Source: Planctomycetota bacterium (lineage in GTDB: Bacteria; Planctomycetota; Phycisphaerae; UBA1845; PWPN01). Taken from it: a stretch of 13,531 bases of DNA. Within the stretch, counting starts at the first letter, position 1; each line of letters begins with the position of its first letter. The DNA is taken from assembly GCA_020346805.1 (NCBI GenBank), contig CP070790.1, positions 2,572,609 to 2,586,139 of the forward strand, in the 5' to 3' direction. Position numbers and translations under genes: made by a program. Of this stretch, positions 7,121 to 13,531 are shown piece by piece. Below the pieces are notes generated by a model. The model made no database searches, was not told the origin of the DNA, and worked only from the letters and a program-made list of their open reading frames with translations.

Positions 7121-7180
7121 AAATGATAGTATTTCTATAGAGTTATTAAAGGGCCGGTTGTACTTCAGGGGGATGGTCTT

Positions 7181-7636
7181 TTGATAGATTCCGATATTCC
7201 GCTGCCATCACTAACTTTGCCTAAAGAGCAGATTGAACGGTTGCTTGATTCTCTGGATGAGTCATCCGGCAAATCTGGTAAGCATCCTCAGCGCCGCCAC
7301 CCTCGATTGCAGTTTAGAAGTCGGAATGTAATTATAACCATATTTAACGAGCAACATACACCCGAAGGCATATTCAGTGTATGTACGCGTAATTTGTCAT
7401 TGGGGGGAATGTCATTTCTGCATAGTGAATTTCTTGAAACGGAAAAACGAATGAGGATTGATATCCCGACAACTGAGGGAGAAAAACTTCGTTTATACTC
7501 GCGGGTTGCCCACTGTCGACATATCGGCGGTGAGGTTTATGAGATAGGAGTACAATTTTTAAGTATTGTCGAGGATGACAAAATTCACACCTATGCTTCC
7601 AAGCTAGTAGGGAAAAGTGCACGGATGGCGTCTTAA
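7181..7636 (+). CDS. PilZ-domain c-di-GMP-binding protein
   Basis: A 151-residue cytoplasmic protein that probably acts as a c-di-GMP receptor. The PilZ signature is present: R-R-H-P-R (38-42) gives the RxxxR arm, and N-L-S-L-G-G (71-76) gives the [D/N]xSxxG strand, with Asn where Asp is commoner. The beta-barrel strands continue to V-Y-E-I-G-V-Q-F (119-126). Residues 1-35 form a short leader with an amphipathic helix (P-K-E-Q-I-E-R-L-L-D-S-L), and no output domain is fused, so it must act through a partner. The start is TTG at 7181 after a purine-rich AGGGGGATGG (7167-7176). An ATG at 7173 is in another frame and meets a stop at once. The gap of 114 bases from the previous gene suggests its own promoter. 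PilZ identity is secure; the target process (motility, polysaccharide, adhesion) is unknown. Confidence 0.85.
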   Translation: MIDSDIPLPSLTLPKEQIERLLDSLDESSGKSGKHPQRRHPRLQFRSRNVIITIFNEQHTPEGIFSVCTRNLSLGGMSFLHSEFLETEKRMRIDIPTTEGEKLRLYSRVAHCRHIGGEVYEIGVQFLSIVEDDKIHTYASKLVGKSARMAS

Positions 7637-7802
7637 TCAGCAATTTTTTTAAATTCAATTCCGCATGTCTTTACAAACCGTTATCGCCATATTGTTTATT
7701 TGACTTTCAAGTTGTCGGCGGACAGACTATGGCCATTGTGGTATGGGCCGGATTGTATAGAGCATGGGCAAAGGCTTTTTGTGTATTATGGAGAATGATT
7801 TA
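7637..7802 (+). promoter_or_regulatory. leader region of the cold-shock gene
   Basis: TTGACT at 7700-7705 is a fair -35 hexamer, but nothing at 17-19 bases resembles TATAAT well. TATAGA at 7756-7761 is a possible -10 with a poor partner. GGCCAT and ATGGGCC (7731-7750) could pair imperfectly. The evidence for any single element is weak. Confidence 0.25.
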
Positions 7803-8012
7803 GTGTCGACGGGAAAAGTCAAATGGTACGACGATCAAAGAGGATTCGGCTTTATTCAGTCGGATGACGGTGGGCCGGATATTTTTGTCCACAAGTCCGA
7901 AATTGATATAGAAGGTTCGTGCCCGCTCGGGGAGGGGCAATGTGTGGAGTTTGAGATCAAGACCAGTCCCAAGGGCCCGGTGGCCACTTCGGTTAAACCT
8001 GTTGATGCATAG
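7803..8012 (+). CDS. cold-shock domain protein
   Basis: A CspA-like single-domain protein of 69 residues, the usual family length, that binds single-stranded RNA or DNA as a chaperone. RNP1 appears as R-G-F-G-F-I and RNP2 as D-I-F-V-H-K-S-E-I, where many family members have V-H-F-S; the aromatic Phe at that site is Lys. K-V-K-W-Y near the N-terminus matches the usual V-K-W-F strand. I start at GTG 7803, giving S-T-G-K-V-K-W as in typical M-A-T-G-T-V-K-W starts, with GGAG (7790-7793) nine bases upstream. In-frame ATGs at 7788 and 7764 would add 5 or 13 residues but have worse ribosome-binding sites. The upstream gap of 166 bases is long enough for a structured cold-shock leader, though I cannot show one. 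It ends with TAG. Confidence 0.88.
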   Translation: MSTGKVKWYDDQRGFGFIQSDDGGPDIFVHKSEIDIEGSCPLGEGQCVEFEIKTSPKGPVATSVKPVDA

Positions 8013-8097
8013 ATCATCGACGCCTGTATCAATCTAATCGTAGTATTGATGAAGGTGTATGGATTAGGTTAAGGGGGGCTAAATTCGGCAAACCGAT

Positions 8098-8103
8098 TAT
8101 AAT
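8098..8103 (+). promoter_or_regulatory. -10 element giving a leaderless start
   Basis: A perfect TATAAT ends seven bases before the ATG at 8111, so transcription would begin at or one base before the start codon. No ribosome-binding site lies in the usual window (ACTCTCT precedes the ATG), which agrees with a leaderless message. No good -35 hexamer is visible at 16-18 bases. Confidence 0.45.
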
Positions 8104-8110
8104 ACTCTCT

Positions 8111-9070
8111 ATGCCTAATACAGGAGTTGTTATATCCGATCGTTACCTCGAACATGATACCGGTCCGCATCATCCGGAAAGGCCGGATCGAATTCGGGCT
8201 ATCAATCAGCGGCTGGAGGAAGTGGGTAGGTGTACCCGCGTCGGGATCATCGAGCCGCGAATGGTTGATTTATCGCTGGTGGAGCAGATACATGCTAAAG
8301 AGTACATCGATGAGATTCGATATGCTTGCGAAAACGATGTTCCTTTCATCGATACGCCCGAATGTCCCTTGTGTGGTGTAAGTTTTGAGATTGCCTGTCT
8401 GTCGGCCGGTGGTGTCATCGAAGCGGTTGAGGCGGTTATGGCGGGCCGGGTGCAGAATGCATTTTGCGCGGTTCGCCCCCCGGGCCATCATGCCGAGCAT
8501 GCTACGGCCATGGGTTTTTGCTACTTTAACAATATTGCCATTGCCGCCCAATATCTCCGCAATCGGCGAGGCATTAATCGTGTAGCCATTCTGGATTGGG
8601 ATGTTCATCACGGCAACGGCACACAGCACAGTCTCAATCGGGATCCCAATGTTTGGTAGATCAGTATACATCAAGATCCCCAAACTCTTTATCCGGGAAC
8701 CGGTTTCAGGTGGGAGCGGGGTCTTGATGAAGGTTTGGGGGCGACGATGAATATTCCAATGCCGCCCGGTAGTGGTGATGAAGACTATCACCAGGCATTC
8801 GAAACTGAAGTTGTTCCCAAGATCATCGACTTCAAGCCGGATTTTATTCTTGTCTCCGCCGGTTTTGATGCCCACCGGGCCGACCCATTAGCCCATATCA
8901 CCCTGAGCACCGAATGTTTTGGCTGGATGACCCGACAGCTCAAGCAATTGGCTGCATCTTTGTGCAACAATCGCATGGTCAGCATGCTGGAGGGAGGTTA
9001 TAACCTGAAGGCCCTTGCCGATTCCTTTCAGGCCCATATCGAGGCCCTCGACAGAGAGGATTCTTTCTGA
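8111..9070 (+). pseudogene. histone deacetylase family gene broken by one amber stop
   Basis: Read through one internal TAG, this is a full 319-codon deacetylase of the histone-deacetylase/acetoin-utilisation (AcuC/HdaH-like) family, zinc hydrolases that remove acetyl groups from lysines or polyamines. Motifs run in order: H-P-E-R-P-D-R (21-27), R-P-P-G-H-H-A-E-H (122-130, catalytic His pair 126-127), D-W-D-V-H-H-G-N-G (162-170, zinc ligands D164 and H166), then TAG at codon 183, S-I-H-Q and L-Y-P-G-T-G (193-198), S-A-G-F-D-A-H (247-255 region, zinc ligand D253) and L-E-G-G-Y (catalytic Tyr297). The frame is unchanged across the stop. The N-terminal piece (8111-8659) lacks the third zinc ligand and the Tyr; a C-terminal piece starting at TTG 8735 or ATG 8747 lacks the first two ligands. 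Neither should be active alone. Other genes here end in TAG, so recoding is unlikely. A recent mutation or a base-call error fits best. Confidence 0.85.
8657..8659 (+). other. in-frame amber codon in the deacetylase
   Basis: TAG falls between N-V-W and I-S-I-H-Q. Family members usually have an aromatic residue here (V-x-Y/F-x-S-x-H), so one change from a Tyr codon TAT or TAC explains it. Confidence 0.8.
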
Positions 9071-9180
9071 GCCGGTTGCAATAATTGTGGCTGAACAGCG
9101 TTTATACAGGTGCGGGGATCAGGGGCAACTATATGCTGCTGTTTTCCCATTATGAAATGCTATGAATAATCCTTTTATTC

Positions 9181-9185
9181 AGGAG
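9181..9185 (+). promoter_or_regulatory. ribosome-binding site of the EF-hand gene
   Basis: AGGAG with an 8-base spacer to ATG 9194 fixes the start directly before a good signal peptide. Confidence 0.7.
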
Positions 9186-9193
9186 ACTGGGTC

Positions 9194-10186
9194 ATGAAAA
9201 CGAGAAAATGGCTGTATTGGACGGCGATCTTTTTACCGGTTTTATGGGTATCTTCTGCTATGGGGCAGGGCCGCTGGTGGGAGGCCGGCGAGCGTGGTCG
9301 GGGGCATGGCCCCGGGCTTATGGGGAGACAAGGTCCCGGTACGGAGGTTCCGCTAGGCGAACGTACCGAGCGATTTTTCGATGCATTGGATGCCGATGGT
9401 GATGGCAGGATCAACAGGGATGAATTTGTTGATAGGGTGCCCAAGGCCATGCGACGGCTGCAGCAGATGCGAGAGGAACTGCAACGTGGCAGACAAGGCA
9501 GAGGCCTACGAGGACCGATGGGCGGCCGTGTGGAGCGACCGGATGTGCCGGGCCACGGTTTACCGCAGATAGTTGATGAGGCGGTCCGTAAGGCGCTTCG
9601 GGAACAACATGAGCGGATGTTGCGCGGGCCGCAGGCAGGTCATCGGCCGAGGGCTTATGGTTTCCAAGGACCTGGAGTGGACCGGGGTGGACGTGGTTCT
9701 GGGCCTCACCGACGAGGGGCTGACTTTGATCGGCCGAGGTGGGGACGTGATCGTAATAGGCAGTTTGATAGGCCGGGCTGGCCGGGTTGTGATTCCAGAG
9801 TGTCCGGATGGGGTCGCGGCAGGCCCGACAAAGGTAAGGTTTGGGGATCGCAAAGACCGCCACGTCGCGGACCAGGAAGGCAAGATTTTGATCCTCAGCG
9901 TGGATCACGAGGGGGCGGCAAAGGCATGCCCTTTGGTATGTTGGATACCAACCGCGACGGCAAGATTCAGAAAGCCGAGATTCAGCGAGTACGGGACATA
10001 CTGACGCAGGCGCTGACGGAAGTCGGCGATGAAGAGCTGACCCGTGAACAATTAGTCAAAATAATGAGGAAACTTCGGGTTGATGATTCATCGAGACCGA
10101 GGGCCGGTAGATCCAGGGGTAATTGGCCTGAAGGACGTCCAAGGGGTGATAGGGGCTCCAAGGGTGAAGCTCCGGTTAAACCCTGA
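9194..10186 (+). CDS. secreted EF-hand protein with Arg/Gly-rich middle
   Basis: A 330-residue exported protein. A signal peptide spans residues 1 to about 22-24 (K-T-R-K, then W-L-Y-W-T-A-I-F-L-P-V-L-W-V, then S-S-A-M-G). EF-hand loop 1 is D-A-D-G-D-G-R-I-N-R-D-E (66-77), with D-x-D-x-D-G and the final Glu intact. Loop 2 is D-T-N-R-D-G-K-I-Q-K-A-E (251-262), with Asn at position 3. Between them, about residues 95-245 are rich in Arg, Gly, Pro and Asp with F-D-R-P, R-G-R-G and G-R-G-R-P motifs; no folded domain is evident. A helical stretch lies at 263-295 and a second basic tail (301-330) follows. Likely a calcium-binding, strongly basic periplasmic or surface protein, perhaps binding acidic polymer. 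Paired EF-hands in exported proteins are common in planctomycetes. It ends in TGA ahead of a strong hairpin. Confidence 0.8.
   Translation: MKTRKWLYWTAIFLPVLWVSSAMGQGRWWEAGERGRGHGPGLMGRQGPGTEVPLGERTERFFDALDADGDGRINRDEFVDRVPKAMRRLQQMREELQRGRQGRGLRGPMGGRVERPDVPGHGLPQIVDEAVRKALREQHERMLRGPQAGHRPRAYGFQGPGVDRGGRGSGPHRRGADFDRPRWGRDRNRQFDRPGWPGCDSRVSGWGRGRPDKGKVWGSQRPPRRGPGRQDFDPQRGSRGGGKGMPFGMLDTNRDGKIQKAEIQRVRDILTQALTEVGDEELTREQLVKIMRKLRVDDSSRPRAGRSRGNWPEGRPRGDRGSKGEAPVKP
9476..9928 (+). repeat. Arg/Gly-rich low-complexity segment
   Basis: Codes residues about 95-245 between the two EF-hands. Short motifs recur (R-G-R, F-D-R-P twice, G-R-G-R) without a strict period. The reading frame is kept throughout, which argues that it is a real protein segment. 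Confidence 0.6.
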
Positions 10187-10220
10187 GCTTTGCTAAGCTG
10201 GGTGTTTGAAAAGTATACCT

Positions 10221-10236
10221 GATTGATTGATTGATT
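10221..10236. repeat. short GATT tandem repeat
   Basis: Four head-to-tail GATT units, followed by a broken fifth and sixth (TTGTTGATT). It lies between the EF-hand gene and the terminator hairpin, in untranslated sequence. Confidence 0.7.
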
Positions 10237-10288
10237 TGTTGATTATAAAGATTCATTATGTGAGTTAGGGATATTATGCGGATATAAG

Positions 10289-10324
10289 AAGATCGGCCCG
10301 CTCGATAATGAGCGGGCCGATCTT
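10289..10324. terminator. hairpin between convergent genes
   Basis: A perfect 15-bp stem (10289-10303 with 10310-10324) encloses GATAAT. The plus side continues TTGTTTAT, a broken T tract; the minus side offers CTTATAT. It sits 100 bases after the EF-hand gene and 33 bases past the stop of the opposite 1011-residue gene, so it probably works for both directions. Confidence 0.85.
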
Positions 10325-10356
10325 GTTTATCAAATATATTCTCCTGCGTATATTAA

Positions 10357-13300
10357 TTATAGTCCATCATCACACGTTATATCAGCCGGCACTTTCGGCC
10401 CCGATGTAGCCGCACAGTTCTGGAACGGATTGAAGTCGTTTTCATCGACATCATCATCGCCGCCCGACGGTTCCTTATCGAAGCACTTACAATTATCGGG
10501 ATCGAAGATTCCACCCGGATCACCATCGCCGGTGTAACAGAGCTGGAACTCGGCGAAGTCATCCTGATCCACGTCGCCATCTTCATCGTGATCGGCAAAG
10601 GGATCGTTGCACGCCGGCGTACAGATTGTCGCGTCGGGAATCAGCGACACACCGAGGCAGCTAACTTCCTCACCCGGTCCGTACATGCCCGCATTGGTGA
10701 AGGACATCCAGTCAAAGTAGACCTTGGATGCAGAAGAGTTCCCAAAGACTCCAATGCTAGGCCTTTCGGCTTGTCTATCGACACCGGTCCCACCCTGGGC
10801 GGGGCTGATAGTCAACACGGGATCGGGATACGATGCTCCGTCCACCCAGACCTTGATGGTTGGTTGTCCATAACCTCCGTATCCCCGTGTAATACGGACG
10901 GTGTGGTAGGCGGTCGGTTTTGCTCGGCCAAGATTTGGGGTGAGTATGTCATTGATGTATTCTCTGACTCTGTTGTTACTGTTCCACTCTACCCGGGCAC
11001 CTCCACGTGGACCTTCGTCCCACCAATCGTTGTTATCCGGCATCCACATATTCGCTCCCATAAGACTGGCCGTTTCTACCTTCAGGCGGGCCACCATGGT
11101 GGAGCCAAATCGGGGATTGGCGTGATCGTTCCAGCCCCCGTTGTCACCCATGTCAACATTGCTCATCCACATATGCCTGCCGGTCAGATCCGTACCGGTG
11201 CCAGTTTGGTCGACAAGTAAGGCATACCCGTCGTCTGCATTATAATCAGGATCTGGATTGGTGTTGTCTACAACCACCGTTCCGAAGGTTTCGGTGTCCG
11301 CATCAAAAGGGTAAGGTACGAATCGACATCCCGCACCGCAGGGTCCGTCATCACCCGGCTCCCATTGAGTTGGGTAAGAAAGATAGGGATATACTTCACC
11401 GCAATAGTAACGGACGTGGCCAAACAACGCCCCTAAACGGCGCTCGCTCATTATAATATGGCGCATTAATACATCACCGAACTCAACGGTGGTGAACTTC
11501 AACCAGCCTTCCCATCGCGCATCCCAAGTCGGAGTACCCTGGTCGGCACGGTACTCGGGACCATGTCCGGTACCGGTTAGAGTTATGGTCACCGTATCAC
11601 TTTCACCCTGAGCCAGCGGTCCACCACCGGTTTTGTCAAGGGATAACCAAGGGTATGGAGGTACGGCGCTACCATTTTCATCTGTTTGCTCCACCGTATA
11701 ATTAAATGTATCAGGTGTTTGGTTGATAACGGTGATGGTATAAGTTTGCGGATTTATACAGTTAAGGTAGGCGTTGATTACTCCTATATCCAGGTAGGTA
11801 TCGGGCTGCGGCGGATCGGTTGCCCACCTTTGTACAAACAGAGTGATGGTTCTGGTTTCTTGTTGTGTCGTATTACAGTCATTGGTAAATACCAGATCCA
11901 TGGTGTAGTTGGTTCCCGGGGTCAGGCTGGAGGGATTGACGGTGGCAGTAACCGTATCCAATCCGCCGCCGGCCGCTGCCGATCCGCTGGTCTTGTCCAG
12001 GCTCACCCAGGCCTCGTCGGGATCCTTGCTGACATTATAACTCAGCGAAGTGGTGGCCCCATAGTTTCCAACCGTGTATTCAATCTGAAACGGAGAGTCA
12101 TTCTGTTGCATGATTAAATCTGTTTGATCATACGGGCCGACATAAAAATCGCAGGCTGCGGGAGGTGATGAAACAACCCATATGGCCTGTGGGGTACCAC
12201 TATCTTTGTACTTGGTCATCCCTGCCGGTATCTGGATAATATGGAAGTCAGCCAGATTAGTGGATCCTCCGGTACCTTTAATTTTTCCGCTGGTGATAAG
12301 GCCTTGAAGATCGGCTTGAGCGGTCGTGTAGTCGCGGGTTCCCAGTTTTCCGCCATCGATGTTAATCACCGCCAATGCACCTTCGCCGTCATCATTGACA
12401 TTAGGGAATCCCTTAGTGTAGAGCATACCACCGTTCAGATTCACGGTGCCCTCGGAATTGAGACCCGCAGCAAGTCCCAGCATGGGGTAGTTGCCGCCGG
12501 CATCATCAATTTCAATTAAACCGCCATTCTGAGTCAGTGTACCCTTGCCCCCGTCACCGACCCAGAAATTGCCGCTGTTGTCGCATGCTCGAATATAACC
12601 GTCGTCCATGGTCATGGTGGCGATACTGTGGTTTGGATTAACAATAGCGTTAAGCTCCCCACCGATCACAAACCAGTTGTCCGATTCAATGGTGCCATTT
12701 TGCATGTATAAGCTGGCATGGCCGCCTGCTCCAATAGCAATATACCTGCCGGTAAATATGCCACCATTAGTAATAGTTACGGTTCCCGTACCGCCGTTGA
12801 GGGTATTTGCCCCCCCAACCCTGACCACGGCTTGACTACCGAATTGGCCGCCGTCGATAGTCAGTGTACAAGGACCAACATCTCCTAGGTAACACGTTCC
12901 ACCACCTCCATAGCATTCGGCGCCGCTGTTTATGATTACGGCACCTGAGGTACCGGACCCATCGACCCCTGAACCAACTTTGAAGGTATTACTAACGCTG
13001 AATTTTGTATTGGGCTGAAGAGTCAAAGTATTATTGATCAAAGCCCCATAGGCGCCGGCACTCCCATCAGTAGAGTAGTTGATAGGGCCCTGATCCGCCG
13101 GAGGGCCTTCAGGGCGTGGATTTCCTTCGGCGGTACACCTGATCGGATCCCCTTCGGTATCAATAACCGCCCAGTGACTACCGCTGGCAGGTATACCGGT
13201 TCCACTGCCAATAAAAGCCTGACAACTACCTTGATATTCATCCCAGTTTGCCGCATTATTATAATCGCGGTCGCCATCGGCATTAGTCCATATAAAATCA

Positions 13301-13392
13301 TTTGCCGATGCGCTACCAACGAGACCCAATGTCAGGGCAGTCGCAATGGCTGCGATGATAACCCATCTGCATTTCGTCACTCTTTTTATCAT
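10357..13392 (-). CDS. large secreted protein: beta-helix rungs, BACON-like pair, LamG-like, dockerin-like tail
   Basis: A 1011-residue exported protein. A signal peptide (K-R-V-T-K, hydrophobic 11-28, cleavage after S-A-S-A at 30) is followed by four regions. Residues 31-400: eight rungs of the T-x-T-x-x-G-G type at 151, 176, 204, 227, 259, 285, 316 and 342, about 23-32 residues apart, as in right-handed beta-helix surface proteins. Residues about 414-606: two BACON/Ig-like modules, each with W-[VL]-S-L-D-K-T-x-G (462-470 and 582-590) and D-T-V-T. Residues about 690-900: a probable concanavalin/LamG-like sandwich ending F-D-W-M-S-F-T-N-A-G. Residues 930-992: two dockerin-like calcium loops with F-Q-L-C and F-Q-N-C. 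Likely a surface or matrix protein; no catalytic domain is evident. GGAGG (13401-13405 on this strand) lies eight bases before the ATG. It ends with TAA. Confidence 0.85.
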   Translation of the reverse strand: MIKRVTKCRWVIIAAIATALTLGLVGSASANDFIWTNADGDRDYNNAANWDEYQGSCQAFIGSGTGIPASGSHWAVIDTEGDPIRCTAEGNPRPEGPPADQGPINYSTDGSAGAYGALINNTLTLQPNTKFSVSNTFKVGSGVDGSGTSGAVIINSGAECYGGGGTCYLGDVGPCTLTIDGGQFGSQAVVRVGGANTLNGGTGTVTITNGGIFTGRYIAIGAGGHASLYMQNGTIESDNWFVIGGELNAIVNPNHSIATMTMDDGYIRACDNSGNFWVGDGGKGTLTQNGGLIEIDDAGGNYPMLGLAAGLNSEGTVNLNGGMLYTKGFPNVNDDGEGALAVINIDGGKLGTRDYTTAQADLQGLITSGKIKGTGGSTNLADFHIIQIPAGMTKYKDSGTPQAIWVVSSPPAACDFYVGPYDQTDLIMQQNDSPFQIEYTVGNYGATTSLSYNVSKDPDEAWVSLDKTSGSAAAGGGLDTVTATVNPSSLTPGTNYTMDLVFTNDCNTTQQETRTITLFVQRWATDPPQPDTYLDIGVINAYLNCINPQTYTITVINQTPDTFNYTVEQTDENGSAVPPYPWLSLDKTGGGPLAQGESDTVTITLTGTGHGPEYRADQGTPTWDARWEGWLKFTTVEFGDVLMRHIIMSERRLGALFGHVRYYCGEVYPYLSYPTQWEPGDDGPCGAGCRFVPYPFDADTETFGTVVVDNTNPDPDYNADDGYALLVDQTGTGTDLTGRHMWMSNVDMGDNGGWNDHANPRFGSTMVARLKVETASLMGANMWMPDNNDWWDEGPRGGARVEWNSNNRVREYINDILTPNLGRAKPTAYHTVRITRGYGGYGQPTIKVWVDGASYPDPVLTISPAQGGTGVDRQAERPSIGVFGNSSASKVYFDWMSFTNAGMYGPGEEVSCLGVSLIPDATICTPACNDPFADHDEDGDVDQDDFAEFQLCYTGDGDPGGIFDPDNCKCFDKEPSGGDDDVDENDFNPFQNCAATSGPKVPADITCDDGL
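10417..10605 (-). other. dockerin-like calcium-binding tail
   Basis: Codes residues 930-992. Loop 1 (934-945, D-H-D-E-D-G-D-V-D-Q-D-D) has all calcium ligands. Loop 2, aligned on the conserved Val and Phe, reads P-S-G-G-D-D-D-V-D-E-N-D (975-986) and lacks the first two acidic ligands. Each loop precedes F-x-x-F-Q-x-C. The form matches dockerin type I-like tails of planctomycete exported proteins. Confidence 0.75.
11575..12153 (-). repeat. two related BACON/Ig-like modules
   Basis: Residues 414-520 and 533-606 share the W-x-S-L-D-K-T-x-G, G-x-x-D-T-V-T core and are probably a diverged tandem duplication. Confidence 0.65.
12340..12942 (-). repeat. beta-helix rung repeats (residues 151-351)
   Basis: Eight degenerate copies of a short strand motif (examples T-L-T-I-D-G-G-Q-F, T-V-T-I-T-N-G-G-I-F, T-V-N-L-N-G-G-M-L) at 23-32 residue spacing. 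Confidence 0.75.
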
Positions 13393-13400
13393 TATTTATG

Positions 13401-13405
13401 CCTCC
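13401..13405 (-). promoter_or_regulatory. ribosome-binding site of the 1011-residue gene
   Basis: GGAGG on the minus strand with an 8-base AT-rich spacer to the ATG at 13392, directly before the signal peptide. Confidence 0.75.
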
Positions 13406-13438
13406 AGCAAAATATATGAAGTCGCCGGTATGGAAAAG

Positions 13439-13473
13439 GAAAGGCCCACGTAATAAAGCGCCGCGGGCCTTTC
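13439..13473 (-). terminator. probable terminator of the right-edge gene
   Basis: GAAAGGCCC (13439-13447) and GGGCCTTTC (13465-13473) form a perfect 9-bp stem with a 17-base loop. Reading leftward, the stem continues into CTTTTCC, a modest T-rich run. It lies just past the stop of the putative gene at the right edge and upstream of the 1011-residue gene. Confidence 0.65.
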
Positions 13474-13490
13474 ACTGTTTCCATCTAGGT

Positions 13491-13531
13491 CTAGTCTTCG
13501 CGAGCGACCAGCACAACATCATCGGTTCCAA
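13491..13531 (-). CDS. C-terminal end of a gene cut by the window edge
   Basis: One minus-strand frame reads G-T-D-D-V-V-L-V-A-R-E-D and then TAG at 13491-13493. The balanced composition and the hairpin 18 bases past the stop suggest a real C-terminus. Twelve residues cannot identify a family, and another minus frame is also open here, so the call is tentative. Confidence 0.35.
   Translation of the reverse strand, partial: GTDDVVLVARED

Noticed and set aside
8028..8050. ATCAAT/ATTGAT inverted repeat after the cold-shock gene as a terminator
   Set aside because: The stem is only 6 bp, AT-rich, has an 11-base loop and no T tract.
8657..8659. TAG as a recoded sense codon (pyrrolysine or stop reassignment)
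   Set aside because: The two-helix protein, the EF-G-like gene and the cold-shock gene all end in TAG, and no readthrough context or suppressor gene is visible here.
5033..9070. One operon from the EF-G-like gene through the deacetylase
   Set aside because: Gaps are about 98-166 bases, each with promoter-like motifs or inverted repeats, and the products have no shared pathway.
10588..11220. A 210-residue open frame antisense to the 1011-residue gene
   Set aside because: It is a shadow of a gene with signal peptide, ribosome-binding site and clear domains; the translation has no motif.

Overview
The window looks like chromosomal DNA of a planctomycete, most likely of the Phycisphaerae type. 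This is inferred from family style and not from a marker gene. The pointers are a 1011-residue secreted protein with repeated T-x-T-x-x-G-G rungs, BACON-like modules and a C-terminal dockerin-like tail of the D-x-D-x-D-G-D-x-D...FQxC kind; a second large secreted modular protein; a secreted EF-hand protein; an EF-G-like GTPase of the divergent second type; and a tail-anchored coiled-coil protein. No rRNA, tRNA, CRISPR array, transposase or phage gene is visible.

Layout. Positions 1-320 are clearly richer in G+C than the rest, show no recognisable gene and end abruptly. Position 343 starts a small two-helix membrane protein (+), closed by a strong terminator at 783-819. Facing it is a 756-residue secreted protein (-, 864-3134) with a duplicated C-terminal beta-rich module. 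An AT-rich gap of almost 900 bases (3135-4027) follows, holding inverted repeats, promoter-like motifs and at best one doubtful small gene. A tail-anchored coiled-coil protein (-, 4028-4789) is divergent from a five-gene rightward run: EF-G-like GTPase, PilZ protein, cold-shock protein, a histone-deacetylase-family gene broken by one in-frame TAG, and a secreted EF-hand/Arg-Gly-rich protein. A 15-bp hairpin at 10289-10324 separates this run from the convergent 1011-residue secreted protein (-, 10357-13392). The last 40 bases probably hold the end of another minus-strand gene.

Functional reading. The rightward genes mix translation and RNA biology (EF-G-like, cold-shock), c-di-GMP sensing (PilZ), deacetylation and an exported calcium-binding protein. 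Their gaps of about 100-170 bases argue for separate transcription units and not one operon. The secreted proteins fit a cell-surface or polymer-associated lifestyle. No cohesin partner for the dockerin-like tail is present here.

I found no convincing new multi-gene system. The most checkable oddities are the amber-interrupted deacetylase with an apparently leaderless start, the EF-G-like GTPase lacking the catalytic histidine, the Arg/Gly-rich spacer between two EF-hands, and the compositional break near position 320.
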